NCBI GenBank assembly: GCA_964355945.1
Contig: CAYHGE010000006.1
Coordinates: 1-64,000, forward strand
Reading direction: 5' to 3'
DNA length: 64,000 bases
From: CAIVAT01 sp964355945
GTDB taxonomy: Bacteria > Bacteroidota > Bacteroidia > Bacteroidales > FEN-979
Of the stretch, positions 33,553-43,506 are shown piece by piece; the stretch's first letter is position 1, and each line of letters begins with the position of its first letter. The position numbers and the translations under genes were made by a program. The notes under the pieces were generated by a model. That model made no database searches. It was not told where the DNA came from and worked only from the letters and a program-made list of their open reading frames with translations.

Positions 33553-34695
33553 TTATGTTTGTTGGTTTTCCGCCAAGATTGTCTGAATGATCGACATATA
33601 TTGCTGTGTCCGTTCTTCGCTGGTCGGAAAATCGTGAATGTGCCTGAAACCCGATTCTATAATCCGGTTTCTGACCTGCTCATCCGTTACCAGGGTATGA
33701 ATTTTTTCAGCAATATCATCGGGATCCAGTGGATCAAAGTAGATGGCTGCATCCATACAAATAGCATGGGCAAATGAAAGATTGCTGGTCAAAATTGGTT
33801 TCCCGAGGAACATTCCTTCCAGGTAGAGTGCTGAAAAACACTCCAGCAGGGTTGGCAGGAATATAAAGTCGGCCTGCTCATACAATGAAGGACAACTTTC
33901 AATGGAAACAGGACCGACATTGATAATATGCTCCTCAGGTGTAGGAAAATTCTCCTGGTAAATGGAATCGGGAACTGTCAGGATAAATCGCGGATTGATG
34001 TTGTATTTTTCCCGAAGCAACGGTATAACGCGTTTAATTACGAGCAGGTTTTTATGAGCTCCAAGTCCTGAGATGCTGATCATCCGCACCTCTCCCGCTG
34101 TTCTTGGCTGAAGGACAAGGTTTTTCCTTACAATCGCATTGTCAGAATATACAGGATGCAGCGCGGCAGTGACCATAAATATCCGCTGAACAGATACCCC
34201 CAGGAAAACAGATAGTCGCTTTCTTACATCTTCCGTCTCTGCAACATAATATTTCGCATTTCTTCTCAAAAAATACCGCTGAAGATATCGCTTCACTTTC
34301 AAGCTGATCGTTTCTTTCCACGACAACGTGTTGAAAAACGGAGATTCCGGGTACACATAATGGGGAATGGCATATCCCATCAGGTGGGGTGATGCAGGAG
34401 TCCAGTAGCTGGGGCCAAACAAGGTGAATGAAAAGTCAGGATCAAAGGTTCTTTCGAGCCCCGAAAGAATTTTCCTCATTTTCAGAAAATTTGCCGGCAC
34501 TCCGATATGCTTCGGCAGGAAATGAAACACAAAGTTGGCGGGGAAGGCAGCCGGATCAATGTAACCTTTGAAATCAGGAGAGAGACAGACGTAATAAGTA
34601 TTCCCGGCGTATTTTCGCAGGTGCTGAAAAGTAGCCAGTGCTACCTGGCTGGCCCCTCCGCCCCTGATATTGGAACAATTAACGAGAAGCTTCAT
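33553..34695 (-). CDS. Glycosyltransferase family 4
   Basis: 380 aa GT-B transferase. The N-terminal glycine-rich acceptor loop reads CSNIRGGGASQVAL; the donor domain starts at RMISISGLGAHKNL, and the GT4 E-x7-E motif is ECFSALYLE in LPTLLECFSALYLEGMF. It should add one sugar to the lipid-linked repeat unit. The gene overlaps the acyltransferase gene by 17 bases, so they are translationally coupled. It is the last polysaccharide gene before the RhuM insertion. Neither donor nor linkage can be read from the sequence. Confidence 0.85.
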   Translation of the reverse strand: MKLLVNCSNIRGGGASQVALATFQHLRKYAGNTYYVCLSPDFKGYIDPAAFPANFVFHFLPKHIGVPANFLKMRKILSGLERTFDPDFSFTLFGPSYWTPASPHLMGYAIPHYVYPESPFFNTLSWKETISLKVKRYLQRYFLRRNAKYYVAETEDVRKRLSVFLGVSVQRIFMVTAALHPVYSDNAIVRKNLVLQPRTAGEVRMISISGLGAHKNLLVIKRVIPLLREKYNINPRFILTVPDSIYQENFPTPEEHIINVGPVSIESCPSLYEQADFIFLPTLLECFSALYLEGMFLGKPILTSNLSFAHAICMDAAIYFDPLDPDDIAEKIHTLVTDEQVRNRIIESGFRHIHDFPTSEERTQQYMSIIQTILAENQQT

Positions 34696-35863
34696 TTGGA
34701 TGCAGACGGGGTGTTTTCATTGAAGGCGAGCTGATAAATGGTTTTTCAACGAAGAAATGGGTTACCCATGCAAAGCTTGTTGTAAGGATAATGCCAATAA
34801 ATACAAAGTAAAAGTGGCGTGGCATCGCGTTTCCCGTTGTTATCAGGATGGCGCCATTCATAAATACCAGGATTGGGAAATGAGTAACATAGAGTGTATA
34901 TGAACAATCACCCAGCCATTTGAATTTAGCGAGTGTCTTTAACTCTGTGTAGTAATTGTGTACGGTATAAAGACCTAAAACAAGCCCGCCAAAGGCAAAG
35001 GCCCACAATGTATCTTCAATAATCTGATTATACAGCAATTTACGGAAGATGATCAAAACAGGGAATAAAATTATCAGGATCGAAAACGGGCCGGTTTTGA
35101 CTGGAATTCTTTTGCTGATGATGTCAGCAATGACGCATCCGATCCACCAGGAGAAGAGATAGTTGCTGATTTGAATAAGAATCGTCCAGGTTGAAGATGG
35201 TGCGATAAAACCGGCAATAAAAATCACAGTGACTGCAACAAGCGACCATTTAATATCTCGTTTGTTTAAATAAAGAAGCAACGGGTAGATCATGTAAAAC
35301 CACCATTCATATTTTAATGACCAGAGCGGTCCGTTTGTACCCCAAACAGGTGTGATGGCATCTTGCACCAGCAAAAGGTTTCCCATCAGTGTTTTAAAGT
35401 CCATTATGTCGAATACAACCCCGTTGATGGAATGGTTCGGGGTAAGTTGGTGATAGATAGAAAAACCCAGATATCTTCCTGTTAAATCAAGGATTGTTGT
35501 TATCATGATTGCGAAGATTAAGGGGGGATAAATCCGCTTTACCCTTTTCATAAAGTATTGAAGGAACTCAAATCGATAACCTGTATCCGCTTTCAGCTTA
35601 ATTGAGTACTTTAAATGTATTACCAAACCCGATAGAACGAAAAAAAAGAGTACTGCCTCATGACCTAAAGTGAATAGTGACAGAAAATAGACCAACATTT
35701 TTCCGAAAAGATGATACTGGTCAGGATGCTTCAGATAACCTTCAGTATAACCTTCCCACAGCAACCATCGTGAATGCCCGATCATCACATACAGGGCGGC
35801 CAACCCTCTCAGTCCGTCAAGAAATATCAATTGCTCTCTGATCGGGAGTTCAGATGCCTTCAT
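34679..35863 (-). CDS. Acyltransferase-3 family membrane protein (OafA-like)
   Basis: 394 aa with about ten transmembrane segments. The N-terminal motif LIFLDGLRGLAALYVMIGHS contains the catalytic-type His of this family, and R-x10-H spacing and the KRVKRIYPPLIFAI loop are typical. The C-terminus ends in a short cytoplasmic tail (SPSMKTPRLHPNEASR). These enzymes O-acetylate or otherwise acylate sugars of O-antigen or exopolysaccharide in the inner membrane. It overlaps the GT4 genes on both sides, by 17 and 4 bases. Confidence 0.88.
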   Translation of the reverse strand: MKASELPIREQLIFLDGLRGLAALYVMIGHSRWLLWEGYTEGYLKHPDQYHLFGKMLVYFLSLFTLGHEAVLFFFVLSGLVIHLKYSIKLKADTGYRFEFLQYFMKRVKRIYPPLIFAIMITTILDLTGRYLGFSIYHQLTPNHSINGVVFDIMDFKTLMGNLLLVQDAITPVWGTNGPLWSLKYEWWFYMIYPLLLYLNKRDIKWSLVAVTVIFIAGFIAPSSTWTILIQISNYLFSWWIGCVIADIISKRIPVKTGPFSILIILFPVLIIFRKLLYNQIIEDTLWAFAFGGLVLGLYTVHNYYTELKTLAKFKWLGDCSYTLYVTHFPILVFMNGAILITTGNAMPRHFYFVFIGIILTTSFAWVTHFFVEKPFISSPSMKTPRLHPNEASR

Positions 35864-37062
35864 GAATGGGATAAGCCTTTCGCCATTTGTATACTTGAGA
35901 TGAACGTTCCTGAAACACGTTGAAAAGCGAATTCCTCAGCACGCGTGAGTGCTCCAAAGGAAAGAGCCGCCAACAATTCACGGTCTTCCCCGATAAGGGT
36001 CAGGTAGTCTGCAATTGAAGCGAAATCCCCTTGTGGTAATATGAAACCTGATTTTCCGTGTTCCACCACCTGAGCACAGGAAGAGGAGGCAATCACTGGA
36101 AGGCCATAACTCATTGCCTCTACCTGAACACTGCCAAAACCATCAGAAAGTGAAGGGAACACAAGAACATCGCTTGTGATGTAATAGTTTTCAACCTCCT
36201 GAAATGGAATTTGTCCGATGAAGTGAACGTTGTTTCCAATTCCTTTGAATGCCTCCGGCGACTGGTAATTTTGTCCGAGAATGAAGAATTCAAATTTATC
36301 CTGATCAAGCATTTTTGCAGCTTCTATGAGATATTGGGCACCTTTGCGCAGAACGACAGAACCAACAAACAAGACCCTTAGCGGCTTATCCCTGATAATC
36401 TTTTTCTCAAAAACGGGGCTATGATTGATGCAAATCAGCGGAACAACAACAATTTTTGATGGATCCGCACCTTGTCTGCCAATCAGATCGCGGGTCCATT
36501 CCGAGTTGACGATGATTCGGCCTGCTTCATCCCATTCCTGATATACCCTGGTATAATATTCCTGTGACCGTTGACTCCCTTCGGGGCTCCAGTCAGGCCA
36601 TTTCATGTTTTCGGGAATTAAGATGGATGAATCATCACAGGCATCATATTGAATTAGCGTGGTTTGAGAACCGCTTTTTTTTAACTCACGGATAACTTCC
36701 AGTGATTCAGAACACATGCCAATGTACCCGGAAGATCTGTCAATGGATTTCAGCTGAAGCTGTGCGAATTGTGCCCCAAATTCTGCCAGCACTTTCGACT
36801 GATAAAAAACATCATTGGATTTGCTTAATGCCTGATAAAGCTGATAACCAAATCTATAAAATGCAACGACCTTTCGATTACTGATCATATTGCTTCTACG
36901 GCCGGCAATTTTCCGAATAATTGATGGCAATTTGTCCGACTCAAGGTTTGCCGGCATCCAGAAATCTGTATATAGCCTGTTGAGGAGCCCGGCTTCTTCC
37001 AGGACCGCAGCATAGAGGTAACGGTACCGTGCGCCGAGTTGTGCGAAATTATATCCCGGCAT
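35860..37062 (-). CDS. Glycosyltransferase family 4
   Basis: 400 aa GT-B transferase. The N-terminal domain begins MPGYNFAQLGARYRYLYAAV; the domain switch is PLRVLFVGSVVLRKGAQYLI, and the donor-binding segment is FPSLSDGFGSVQVEAMSYG followed by LPVIASSSCAQVVEHGKSGF. In the E-x7-E motif the first Glu is replaced by Asp (DGFGSVQVE), a common variant. It overlaps its neighbours by 4 and 14 bases, so it is part of the coupled gene chain. The sugar it adds is unknown. Confidence 0.86.
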   Translation of the reverse strand: MPGYNFAQLGARYRYLYAAVLEEAGLLNRLYTDFWMPANLESDKLPSIIRKIAGRRSNMISNRKVVAFYRFGYQLYQALSKSNDVFYQSKVLAEFGAQFAQLQLKSIDRSSGYIGMCSESLEVIRELKKSGSQTTLIQYDACDDSSILIPENMKWPDWSPEGSQRSQEYYTRVYQEWDEAGRIIVNSEWTRDLIGRQGADPSKIVVVPLICINHSPVFEKKIIRDKPLRVLFVGSVVLRKGAQYLIEAAKMLDQDKFEFFILGQNYQSPEAFKGIGNNVHFIGQIPFQEVENYYITSDVLVFPSLSDGFGSVQVEAMSYGLPVIASSSCAQVVEHGKSGFILPQGDFASIADYLTLIGEDRELLAALSFGALTRAEEFAFQRVSGTFISSIQMAKGLSHS

Positions 37063-38221
37063 TCCTGCGTGTTTTTTTGCTTTCCAGTTGCCGAAACAGT
37101 TTCAAATATGCCTGACCGCATGATGCAATCGAAAACTTGCTTTCAAATGTTGCGAGTGCTTTCTGTTTCAAATCAGAATATAGTTCCGGAGAATTAACAA
37201 TATTCAGCACCATGTCTGCAATGGTTTCCGGTTCCATGGTCGTTTCAACCAGGAAGCCATTCTCACCGTTTACGATAATTTCAGGAATACCTCCAACACG
37301 TGATGCGATAACAGGAATCCCGCACGCAAATGATTCAAGAATAACCATCGGCATTCCTTCATTTTTGCTTGTAAGGATGAGCAGGTTTAACTTCGGGATA
37401 ACCGTTTCGGCTGCTGATCGCACCTCTCCCAAATAGGTTGCAAATGTTGTATTCGATGCAATCCATTGTTCCGCTTTCTCTCTTTCAGGGCCATCGCCTG
37501 CAAGCAAAAACCGGATAGTCGGATCTGCTTCCCATGCAATCCGAACGGCTTCTGCCGCAAGGTGCCATTGCTTACGGGTATCCAGCGCACCAATAAATCC
37601 AACATTAAATATCTGGTTATCAGCATGTTCCACCTTTTTTAAAGAGGATGTGGAAGGAGGAACCCCATTACAAATCGTTTCTATTGAATCAGGGGCCAGG
37701 TGAAGCTTTTCAGTAATTACCGGGACACTAAACCCATCAACCGAGACCATTCCATCAACGTATCTGACCAATCTCCTGCCGAGCCAGTGATGAAGCCTCT
37801 GCTTTACAGGATGATGCAGGAGTAACCCGTTCGGACAGCCATGGAACGTGGCAATTGTTGTTGCCTCAATCTTACTTTTCAAAGGAAGAAAAACCGAAGA
37901 AAAATGGGCGTCGTGGAAAAGCAGATATAAACTACCCTCCTGATGCATTGCCCTTATGTTTCCAAGTTCAGCAGAAAGCGTACCATCAAACAACTCAACC
38001 AGCCGTGACAATTTGTAATCCTGACGATAAAAAACCTTCGCATCAATCTGATTGTAAACTATTTCATTCTTCAACCATTCGATATATCCATGGTCTGAAG
38101 AGAAAAAAACACCTGTTCCCGCTAATCCGGTACTTTTCTGCCAGCGCAACAGGTTTTTAATGACAGACCACACACCTGTTCTTGGTTCCCAGGCAACATG
38201 TATCATTACCGGGGGCTTCAT
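37049..38221 (-). CDS. Glycosyltransferase family 4
   Basis: 390 aa GT-B transferase. Near the N-terminus is WEPRTGVWSVIKNLLRW; the domain switch is FNVGFIGALDTRKQWHLAAE, and the E-x7-E motif is EGMPMVILE in LTSKNEGMPMVILESFACG, followed by PVIASRVGGIPEIIVNGENG. All hallmarks of GT4 are intact. It probably adds a sugar to the polymer repeat unit on the cytoplasmic face. It overlaps wzx by 4 bases and the next GT4 gene by 14 bases. Confidence 0.88.
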   Translation of the reverse strand: MKPPVMIHVAWEPRTGVWSVIKNLLRWQKSTGLAGTGVFFSSDHGYIEWLKNEIVYNQIDAKVFYRQDYKLSRLVELFDGTLSAELGNIRAMHQEGSLYLLFHDAHFSSVFLPLKSKIEATTIATFHGCPNGLLLHHPVKQRLHHWLGRRLVRYVDGMVSVDGFSVPVITEKLHLAPDSIETICNGVPPSTSSLKKVEHADNQIFNVGFIGALDTRKQWHLAAEAVRIAWEADPTIRFLLAGDGPEREKAEQWIASNTTFATYLGEVRSAAETVIPKLNLLILTSKNEGMPMVILESFACGIPVIASRVGGIPEIIVNGENGFLVETTMEPETIADMVLNIVNSPELYSDLKQKALATFESKFSIASCGQAYLKLFRQLESKKTRRNAGI

Positions 38222-39672
38222 TCGGATATGCTTTTTATTTTACTCATTATCAAATCTTTGAATATAATTATCTCGATTCCGATGGCTAGCATCAGGACCA
38301 AAACAGCAATCCAGGGTCCGGTAAAAAAGGAGATCCCGGCTGCAACCAGAAACGGCAATAATTGTAACACCTGAGGCAGAACCCCGGTTATTAACCGCCT
38401 CATGTATCTGGCATAAACAATCATCACAATGAGCAATAAAACACTCTCACCGCATAGGTATCCCAGGGCAATGCCATATCCGGCATGCGATAGCAAAAGG
38501 TAACCGAACAGCAGAATAGAGGATGCCCTGACTATCTGAAACAACAACAATAGTTTGGTTTTTCCTTTTGAGGTGAGTACCGGACCTATTGTACCAGTTA
38601 ATCCGAAGATCGTATAAGAAATAACCAGTATCCGGCAAATATCGGACGCGCTGGCCATTTCCTGTCCGTAAATAATCGTAACCACGAATGGGGCAATGCA
38701 TATTAAAACTGCACCCAGCGGGATTTGCATGAACCAGGAAGTGCGGATATAATTCACCACGGATTGGAAATAGATATCCGCTCCTTTGTTGGTTTGCTTT
38801 GAAAAATGAGGAAGCCCGGCCGATGCTACTGCAGATGAGAGGACAGGCAGGATAAATGCGATCTGCCGCGCCACGCCAAGGTCTGCAACTGCTGCCCATT
38901 GTTGTCCGCCTTTTGCAAGTAGAAACTGCCCCCCCCAATCTGCCCCCATTTGTATAAGTGAAAGCATAACCAGTGGTAGTGAGAGTTGCACTACATTGGA
39001 AACATACTGTCTGTCAGTTTTTAACAACTTAATACCATCGCGGAAATGCCACTGAACATGGCCATCAGTGATCAGCCAAAGTATAACCAGAAAAACAAAA
39101 GCGGTCAGTACATAAGCAGCAATGGCACCCCATAGTCCGTACCAGAGGACCAGGAATATGCATAAAACAATATTTGTAATTGATTTCCCGAGGTAGGCAA
39201 AGAATGACCTGTCAAATAATTCGTACCCCTGAATTATTGCTGAAAAAACTGCTGAGAGCGTGATGAGTCCTGCCCATGGAGCGATGACGATGATCACGCT
39301 GGCAGATATCCGATGGCCGGGATCGAGAAACAGTGCAACCTTCTGATCAAAACCAAGGGTAATCAAAATGATCGCCAGCCCCATCATCAGGCACCAGAAG
39401 ATTCCGAGGGCGATTAAACCAGGAACCTTGTTCGGACTATTCAGTCGGTTCCTGGAAACTTCCCTGACTAATATATTTGCCGGCCCGCTGATAATTGTGT
39501 TGGCCAACAGGTTAAGTGTGGTAATGATAAATATAAAAACGCCATAATTTTCCTTGTCCATCAAACGGGCAAGAATAACAAGCGCAAGAAGGGCTGAAAA
39601 ACGGTCAATCAGTCCTGAACCCAATGACCAGAAAGAATTTTTTACAAGGGAGTTGGAATTGAAAAACTTCAA
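38218..39672 (-). CDS. wzx: Wzx-type lipid-linked oligosaccharide flippase
   Basis: 484 aa with about twelve to fourteen hydrophobic segments and no long loops, as in the polysaccharide-transporter (MOP) superfamily. The start (SLVKNSFWSLGSGLIDRFSALLALVILARLMDKE trimmed here to FWSLGSGLIDRFSALLALV) and the NILVREVSRNR loop are typical. Wzx moves the undecaprenyl-linked repeat unit to the periplasmic face for Wzy to polymerise. The neighbouring wzy gene fits. It overlaps the GT4 gene by 4 bases. Confidence 0.88.
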   Translation of the reverse strand: MKFFNSNSLVKNSFWSLGSGLIDRFSALLALVILARLMDKENYGVFIFIITTLNLLANTIISGPANILVREVSRNRLNSPNKVPGLIALGIFWCLMMGLAIILITLGFDQKVALFLDPGHRISASVIIVIAPWAGLITLSAVFSAIIQGYELFDRSFFAYLGKSITNIVLCIFLVLWYGLWGAIAAYVLTAFVFLVILWLITDGHVQWHFRDGIKLLKTDRQYVSNVVQLSLPLVMLSLIQMGADWGGQFLLAKGGQQWAAVADLGVARQIAFILPVLSSAVASAGLPHFSKQTNKGADIYFQSVVNYIRTSWFMQIPLGAVLICIAPFVVTIIYGQEMASASDICRILVISYTIFGLTGTIGPVLTSKGKTKLLLLFQIVRASSILLFGYLLLSHAGYGIALGYLCGESVLLLIVMIVYARYMRRLITGVLPQVLQLLPFLVAAGISFFTGPWIAVLVLMLAIGIEIIIFKDLIMSKIKSISE

Positions 39673-39703
39673 AAGGAATTCGTATTTTTCATTTTCACCT
39701 TCA

Positions 39704-41104
39704 CTAAGTTTTGACCTGATTCGGTGTCCTGAAATAAATCAGCCAGACCAATGCCATGAATATCCAGAACACTTTCCACGACTGGGCGCTGAATGACATG
39801 AACGAAACAAATATCAAAATACCAACCAGGGTATAGGCAAGGTAATCGGGATGGAAAAACGTCTTATACTTCAGTATGAATGGAGCAAAACAGAATAATA
39901 TGAAGAGGATGCTCTCGGGCAACCCGGCAAGCGAACCTACCTCGATGTATGTATTATGTGCGACAAATTCACCAAATTTACCTCTGCCATAGGAAGAGAA
40001 CAACCAGGTAGCCTCCTTGGGAGAGCCTGACAAGGGATATTCTGCAATTATTTTCAGGTGGCTGAGCCAGATGGAACTTCTCCCCCCTACCATGCTTCCA
40101 TGTATGCTCATCCCACTCTCCTTGTCATTGATCCGCTCCATGGCGATCAGGTAACGATTAAAGTTAACATTAGTTCCGATGTATACTACTGCTGACGACA
40201 ACATGATAATGATAAGGAATGATACTGCCCGGATTTTCATTTTTCGTGGGAAGTACTCCTCTTTATTAGCGGAGATGAAGAGGAACACCAACATTGATGC
40301 AAATCCGGCAGCTGAAGTAATAAGGGCCGAACGGGAAGCAGTACTGATCAGGGGTGGCAATCCGATAATAAACACGATAACAACAGAAATTAAAGCTGTT
40401 ATTATTCTTTCTGGATTGGGTATTCCCTTAAACCCGGTATTTTTCGAAGCAAGCGAAGTGGCCTTTGCAAATAAAAATCCAATAACGCCGATTGGCAGCA
40501 TGATCCCAACCATGTTTGCATCCCCCTTTCCGCTACCGATCCTTTCTACATTTCTTACTGCATCTCCCTCGTATTGAATAAGTTCAACTGGCAACCCCAA
40601 TCTTAAAAACCAGTACCCGACAATGCTGATGAAGGATGAAAGGCATATAACGATCAGCAATTCATTCAGGCTGTACCGATTGTCATTGGCATAAACGATT
40701 GCGATGATAAAGAAGAATGCTCCGGTGAGAATGGGGATATACTTTATCCAGGTCCCATTAAAAACAGTCATCAAAACACCCCAGCAAAGAAAAAGCAAAA
40801 GCACAGACGGAATCCTGAATCCTCTCTGCACCAGGGCTGGCCAACCATTAAACGGTAAGGTGATCACCCAGCAGATCACACCGAGTTGTGCCAGCGACAA
40901 AGAAATACCTTTGGGATCAGGAGCCATTTGTGACCCAACGGCAAAAACAAAGAATGCAGCAGAATTAAAACAGGATATTATTGAAATAAAAATCGATAAA
41001 TATACCCCATAGGTAGTTTGTACAGGAGAAAAATGGAGTAACGTCAATCCTGCAAAAACCGTTATGGCTAAGAAATACTTCTTGAAGAATGAACTTTGAT
41101 ACAT
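39704..41104 (-). CDS. wzy: Wzy-type polysaccharide polymerase / O-antigen ligase-like protein
   Basis: 466 aa with about twelve hydrophobic segments and one large periplasmic loop (about 320-380) containing GSMVGGRSSIWLSHLKIIAE, YPLSGSPKEATWLF and FGEFVAHNTYIEVGSLAG. An R-S-x-I-W then H-N-x-Y/F-I-E pattern in that loop is the hallmark of the Wzy_C / O-antigen ligase family. Next to wzx and far from a waaL context, the polymerase role is most likely; ligase is the alternative. It lies 31 bases upstream of wzx and 50 bases downstream of fnlC. Confidence 0.85.
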   Translation of the reverse strand: MYQSSFFKKYFLAITVFAGLTLLHFSPVQTTYGVYLSIFISIISCFNSAAFFVFAVGSQMAPDPKGISLSLAQLGVICWVITLPFNGWPALVQRGFRIPSVLLLFLCWGVLMTVFNGTWIKYIPILTGAFFFIIAIVYANDNRYSLNELLIVICLSSFISIVGYWFLRLGLPVELIQYEGDAVRNVERIGSGKGDANMVGIMLPIGVIGFLFAKATSLASKNTGFKGIPNPERIITALISVVIVFIIGLPPLISTASRSALITSAAGFASMLVFLFISANKEEYFPRKMKIRAVSFLIIIMLSSAVVYIGTNVNFNRYLIAMERINDKESGMSIHGSMVGGRSSIWLSHLKIIAEYPLSGSPKEATWLFSSYGRGKFGEFVAHNTYIEVGSLAGLPESILFILFCFAPFILKYKTFFHPDYLAYTLVGILIFVSFMSFSAQSWKVFWIFMALVWLIYFRTPNQVKT

Positions 41105-41154
41105 TACCTGTCTTTAATTGCTCAAATTATCATAAAAGATTTAAAGGCGCCTTT

Positions 41155-42294
41155 TTAGCGGATCCCATCCCACAAATTACTCAACCCCGCATTCCCCATG
41201 ATGAGTTTCAAGGTCCGCCAGGAGGTGTCGGTTATCATATAACCCTCTGCAATTTGCGGATATTGTCTGACATGATGCTCTTGAATTGCCAGCGCCACTG
41301 AGTCCAGAACCCTTTGTGGATCAAACCCCGTGAGGATGATGGTTCCCGCGTCCTGCGCTTCGGGCCGCTCCATCGACTGTCGAAGTGAAATGGCCGGGAA
41401 GGATAGTATAGCGGACTCTTCTGAAATGGTTCCGCTGTCGGAGATGGTACACCGTGCATGCTGCTGAAGGCAGATATAATCAAGAAAACCAAATGGTTTC
41501 AGAAACTGAATCCTGGGATCAGGCTGAAAATCAGCAAGGGCCTCCAGCTTTTTGCGGGTACGCGGATGGGTGGAGACGATTACCGGAATGTTGTATTCAA
41601 CGGTAAGCCGGTGTAAAATATTCAGGATCTTCGCCAGGTTCCGGGGATTATCAACATTCTCTTCCCGATGGGCACTCACCAGGAAATACCCTCCGTTTGA
41701 TACCGAAAGCTGATTCAGAATATCAGATTTTGAGATCCTGGGAAAGTAATAGTCAAGAACCTCCTTCATGGGCGAACCCGTAAGGTAAATCCGCCGGTGC
41801 GGCAGCCCTTCCGAGAGCAGGTGACGCCTTGCATGTTCGGTATAAACCAGGTTAAAGTCAGCAATGTGGTCAATGACCCTGCGGTTGATCTCCTCCGGCA
41901 CATTGAAATCAAAACTCCGGTTGCCTGCCTCCATGTGAAAAATGGGGATGTGCATCCGCTTTGCCATGTAAGCTGAAAGACAGGAATTGGTATCTCCCAG
42001 AACAAGCAGCGCATCCGGCTTCTCCAGTTTCAGAATTTCTTCCGACTTCCGGATGATATCCCCCACCGCACTCCCAAGAGAAGATGTATCAATGTTGAGA
42101 AAATGGTCCGGCTTGCGCAACTCCAGGTCACTGAAGAAAACCTCGTTGAGTTCATAGTCGTAATTCTGTCCGGTATGAACGATGACCTGATGCAGATGTT
42201 CGTCAAGCAATGCCATGGTGCGCGACAGCCTGATGATTTCAGGGCGCGTTCCAACGACGGTCACGACTTTAAGGTTTGATTTTTTCATGATCAT
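41155..42294 (-). CDS. fnlC: UDP-N-acetylglucosamine 2-epimerase family, FnlC/CapG type
   Basis: 379 aa non-hydrolysing 2-epimerase. VTVVGTRPEIIRLSRTM at the start, HTGQNYDYELNEVFFSD, VLGDTNSCLSAYMAKR, HMEAGNRSFDFNVPEEINR and the C-terminal ISDSGTISEESAILSFPAIS are all family motifs. The EAGNRSFDFNVPEE version is that of the CapG/FnlC branch, which performs the last 2-epimerisation to UDP-N-acetyl-L-fucosamine; WecB-type ManNAc formation is the alternative. The position directly after fnlA and fnlB supports the FnlC role. It overlaps the end of fnlB by 4 bases. Confidence 0.85.
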   Translation of the reverse strand: MIMKKSNLKVVTVVGTRPEIIRLSRTMALLDEHLHQVIVHTGQNYDYELNEVFFSDLELRKPDHFLNIDTSSLGSAVGDIIRKSEEILKLEKPDALLVLGDTNSCLSAYMAKRMHIPIFHMEAGNRSFDFNVPEEINRRVIDHIADFNLVYTEHARRHLLSEGLPHRRIYLTGSPMKEVLDYYFPRISKSDILNQLSVSNGGYFLVSAHREENVDNPRNLAKILNILHRLTVEYNIPVIVSTHPRTRKKLEALADFQPDPRIQFLKPFGFLDYICLQQHARCTISDSGTISEESAILSFPAISLRQSMERPEAQDAGTIILTGFDPQRVLDSVALAIQEHHVRQYPQIAEGYMITDTSWRTLKLIMGNAGLSNLWDGIR

Positions 42295-43406
42295 ACTTTT
42301 TCAAAAAACGTATCAGGATCGTTTGCATCAAAGTGCTCATTGATCCAGAAAATGGTATAGAGTTCTTCGCTGCCGGTATTTTTGATGTTATGTGTATACC
42401 ATACCGGCATATCCACAAAAGAGGGATGGTCTCCATCCAGTTCGAAGGAGTGCACTTCACTGGTGCCGATCCTTCTCAATTCAATCAGTGCCTTGCCTTT
42501 AATCACGGCAAAACGCTCGGCTTTTCGCGTGTGAAAATGGTTGCCGCGGGTTACTCCCGGAACAGTGGTAGAGAAGGAGACCTGTCCCCCGCTGTTCAGT
42601 TTAACCGTTTCCACAAAACTTCCGCGCTGATCCGTGTTCATTTTCAATGGAAACGGAAAGAAATCATCATGGTTGATGAAGCAGAGGAATGTGTTGTAAA
42701 GGTTGCGTTCAAAAGGATTGTCAAGCGAAGGAATCTCTCCTTTCCCGTAATAATTCGATTTGAAACGTTCCAGGATTTTCAGGATGTCGCTCACTTTTGC
42801 CTCAACAGTGTGCTGAAGCTGAATGGTTTCTATGACAACTTTATCCTGGTATTTCTCACTGATTTCCAGAATTTTCTCAACAAAATGGTTAACCAGTTCA
42901 GCTACATAAATCAGTTTCAGGTTCCCGTCCACATCAATTCGGGGCTGTTCATCATGGGTCAGCTGGTGGCAAAAAGTAGACACCACCGAATTGTAGTAAG
43001 GGTTACCAAAAGGGCCATAAACATTGGGGATGATGAAGCCCGTAACTTGCGCTGAGTTTCTGTCAGCCCAGGCTTTGAGCAATTCCCTTCCCTCTTTTTT
43101 CGATCTGCCATAAGGGTTGTCACGTTCTTCCTGGGTTGAAGAGGCGAACAAAACATGGGGTGTGGAATTAGTTTGCTCCAGTGCATCGATCAGTTTTTTC
43201 ACGAGGCTGATATTTGTCTGGTAGATCACTTCGGGATCATTGTGCCTGTTCATGGCTGCAAGGTGTACAATCACATCACAGGAAGAAACCCATTCTTCCA
43301 GTTTGCTCTTTTCTGCGAAAAACGCATCTTCGAATGGGATGCGTTCATATTTCTCCGGTTGTAAACCAAATGTATTGTACAGGTGAGTTCCGACAAACCC
43401 GGCCTG
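42291..43406 (-). CDS. fnlB: FnlB/CapF-type bifunctional UDP-sugar epimerase/reductase (5' end in gap)
   Basis: The visible 371 residues begin at QAGFVGTHLYNTFG, which lies at about residue 10 of the family's normal N-terminus, so only a few codons are lost in the N gap. An SDR domain (VHLAAMNRHNDPEVIY, FASSTQEERDNPYGRSK) is followed by a C-terminal cupin (about 260-371) with metal-binding residues in RGNHFHTRKAERFAVIKGKA. CapF/FnlB catalyses a 3-epimerisation in the cupin and a C4 reduction in the SDR part on the way to UDP-L-FucNAc. It overlaps fnlC by 4 bases. The open frame that joins it to fnlA through N bases is an artefact. Confidence 0.9.
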   Translation of the reverse strand, partial: QAGFVGTHLYNTFGLQPEKYERIPFEDAFFAEKSKLEEWVSSCDVIVHLAAMNRHNDPEVIYQTNISLVKKLIDALEQTNSTPHVLFASSTQEERDNPYGRSKKEGRELLKAWADRNSAQVTGFIIPNVYGPFGNPYYNSVVSTFCHQLTHDEQPRIDVDGNLKLIYVAELVNHFVEKILEISEKYQDKVVIETIQLQHTVEAKVSDILKILERFKSNYYGKGEIPSLDNPFERNLYNTFLCFINHDDFFPFPLKMNTDQRGSFVETVKLNSGGQVSFSTTVPGVTRGNHFHTRKAERFAVIKGKALIELRRIGTSEVHSFELDGDHPSFVDMPVWYTHNIKNTGSEELYTIFWINEHFDANDPDTFFEKV

Positions 43407-43506
43407 NNNNNNNNNNNNNNNNNNNNNNNNNNNNNNNNNNNNNNNNNNNNNNNNNNNNNNNNNNNNNNNNNNNNNNNNNNNNNNNNNNNNNNNNNNNNNN
43501 NNNNNN
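43407..43506. other. Assembly gap of exactly 100 N
   Basis: A scaffold gap of the conventional length for unknown size. It hides the 3' end of fnlA (about 95-105 codons short of the family length of about 340) and the first codons of fnlB, so the true gap is probably over 300 bases. Confidence 0.97.

Noticed and set aside
42333..43055. A 240-codon plus-strand frame
   Set aside because: It is antisense to fnlB, which is clearly coding.
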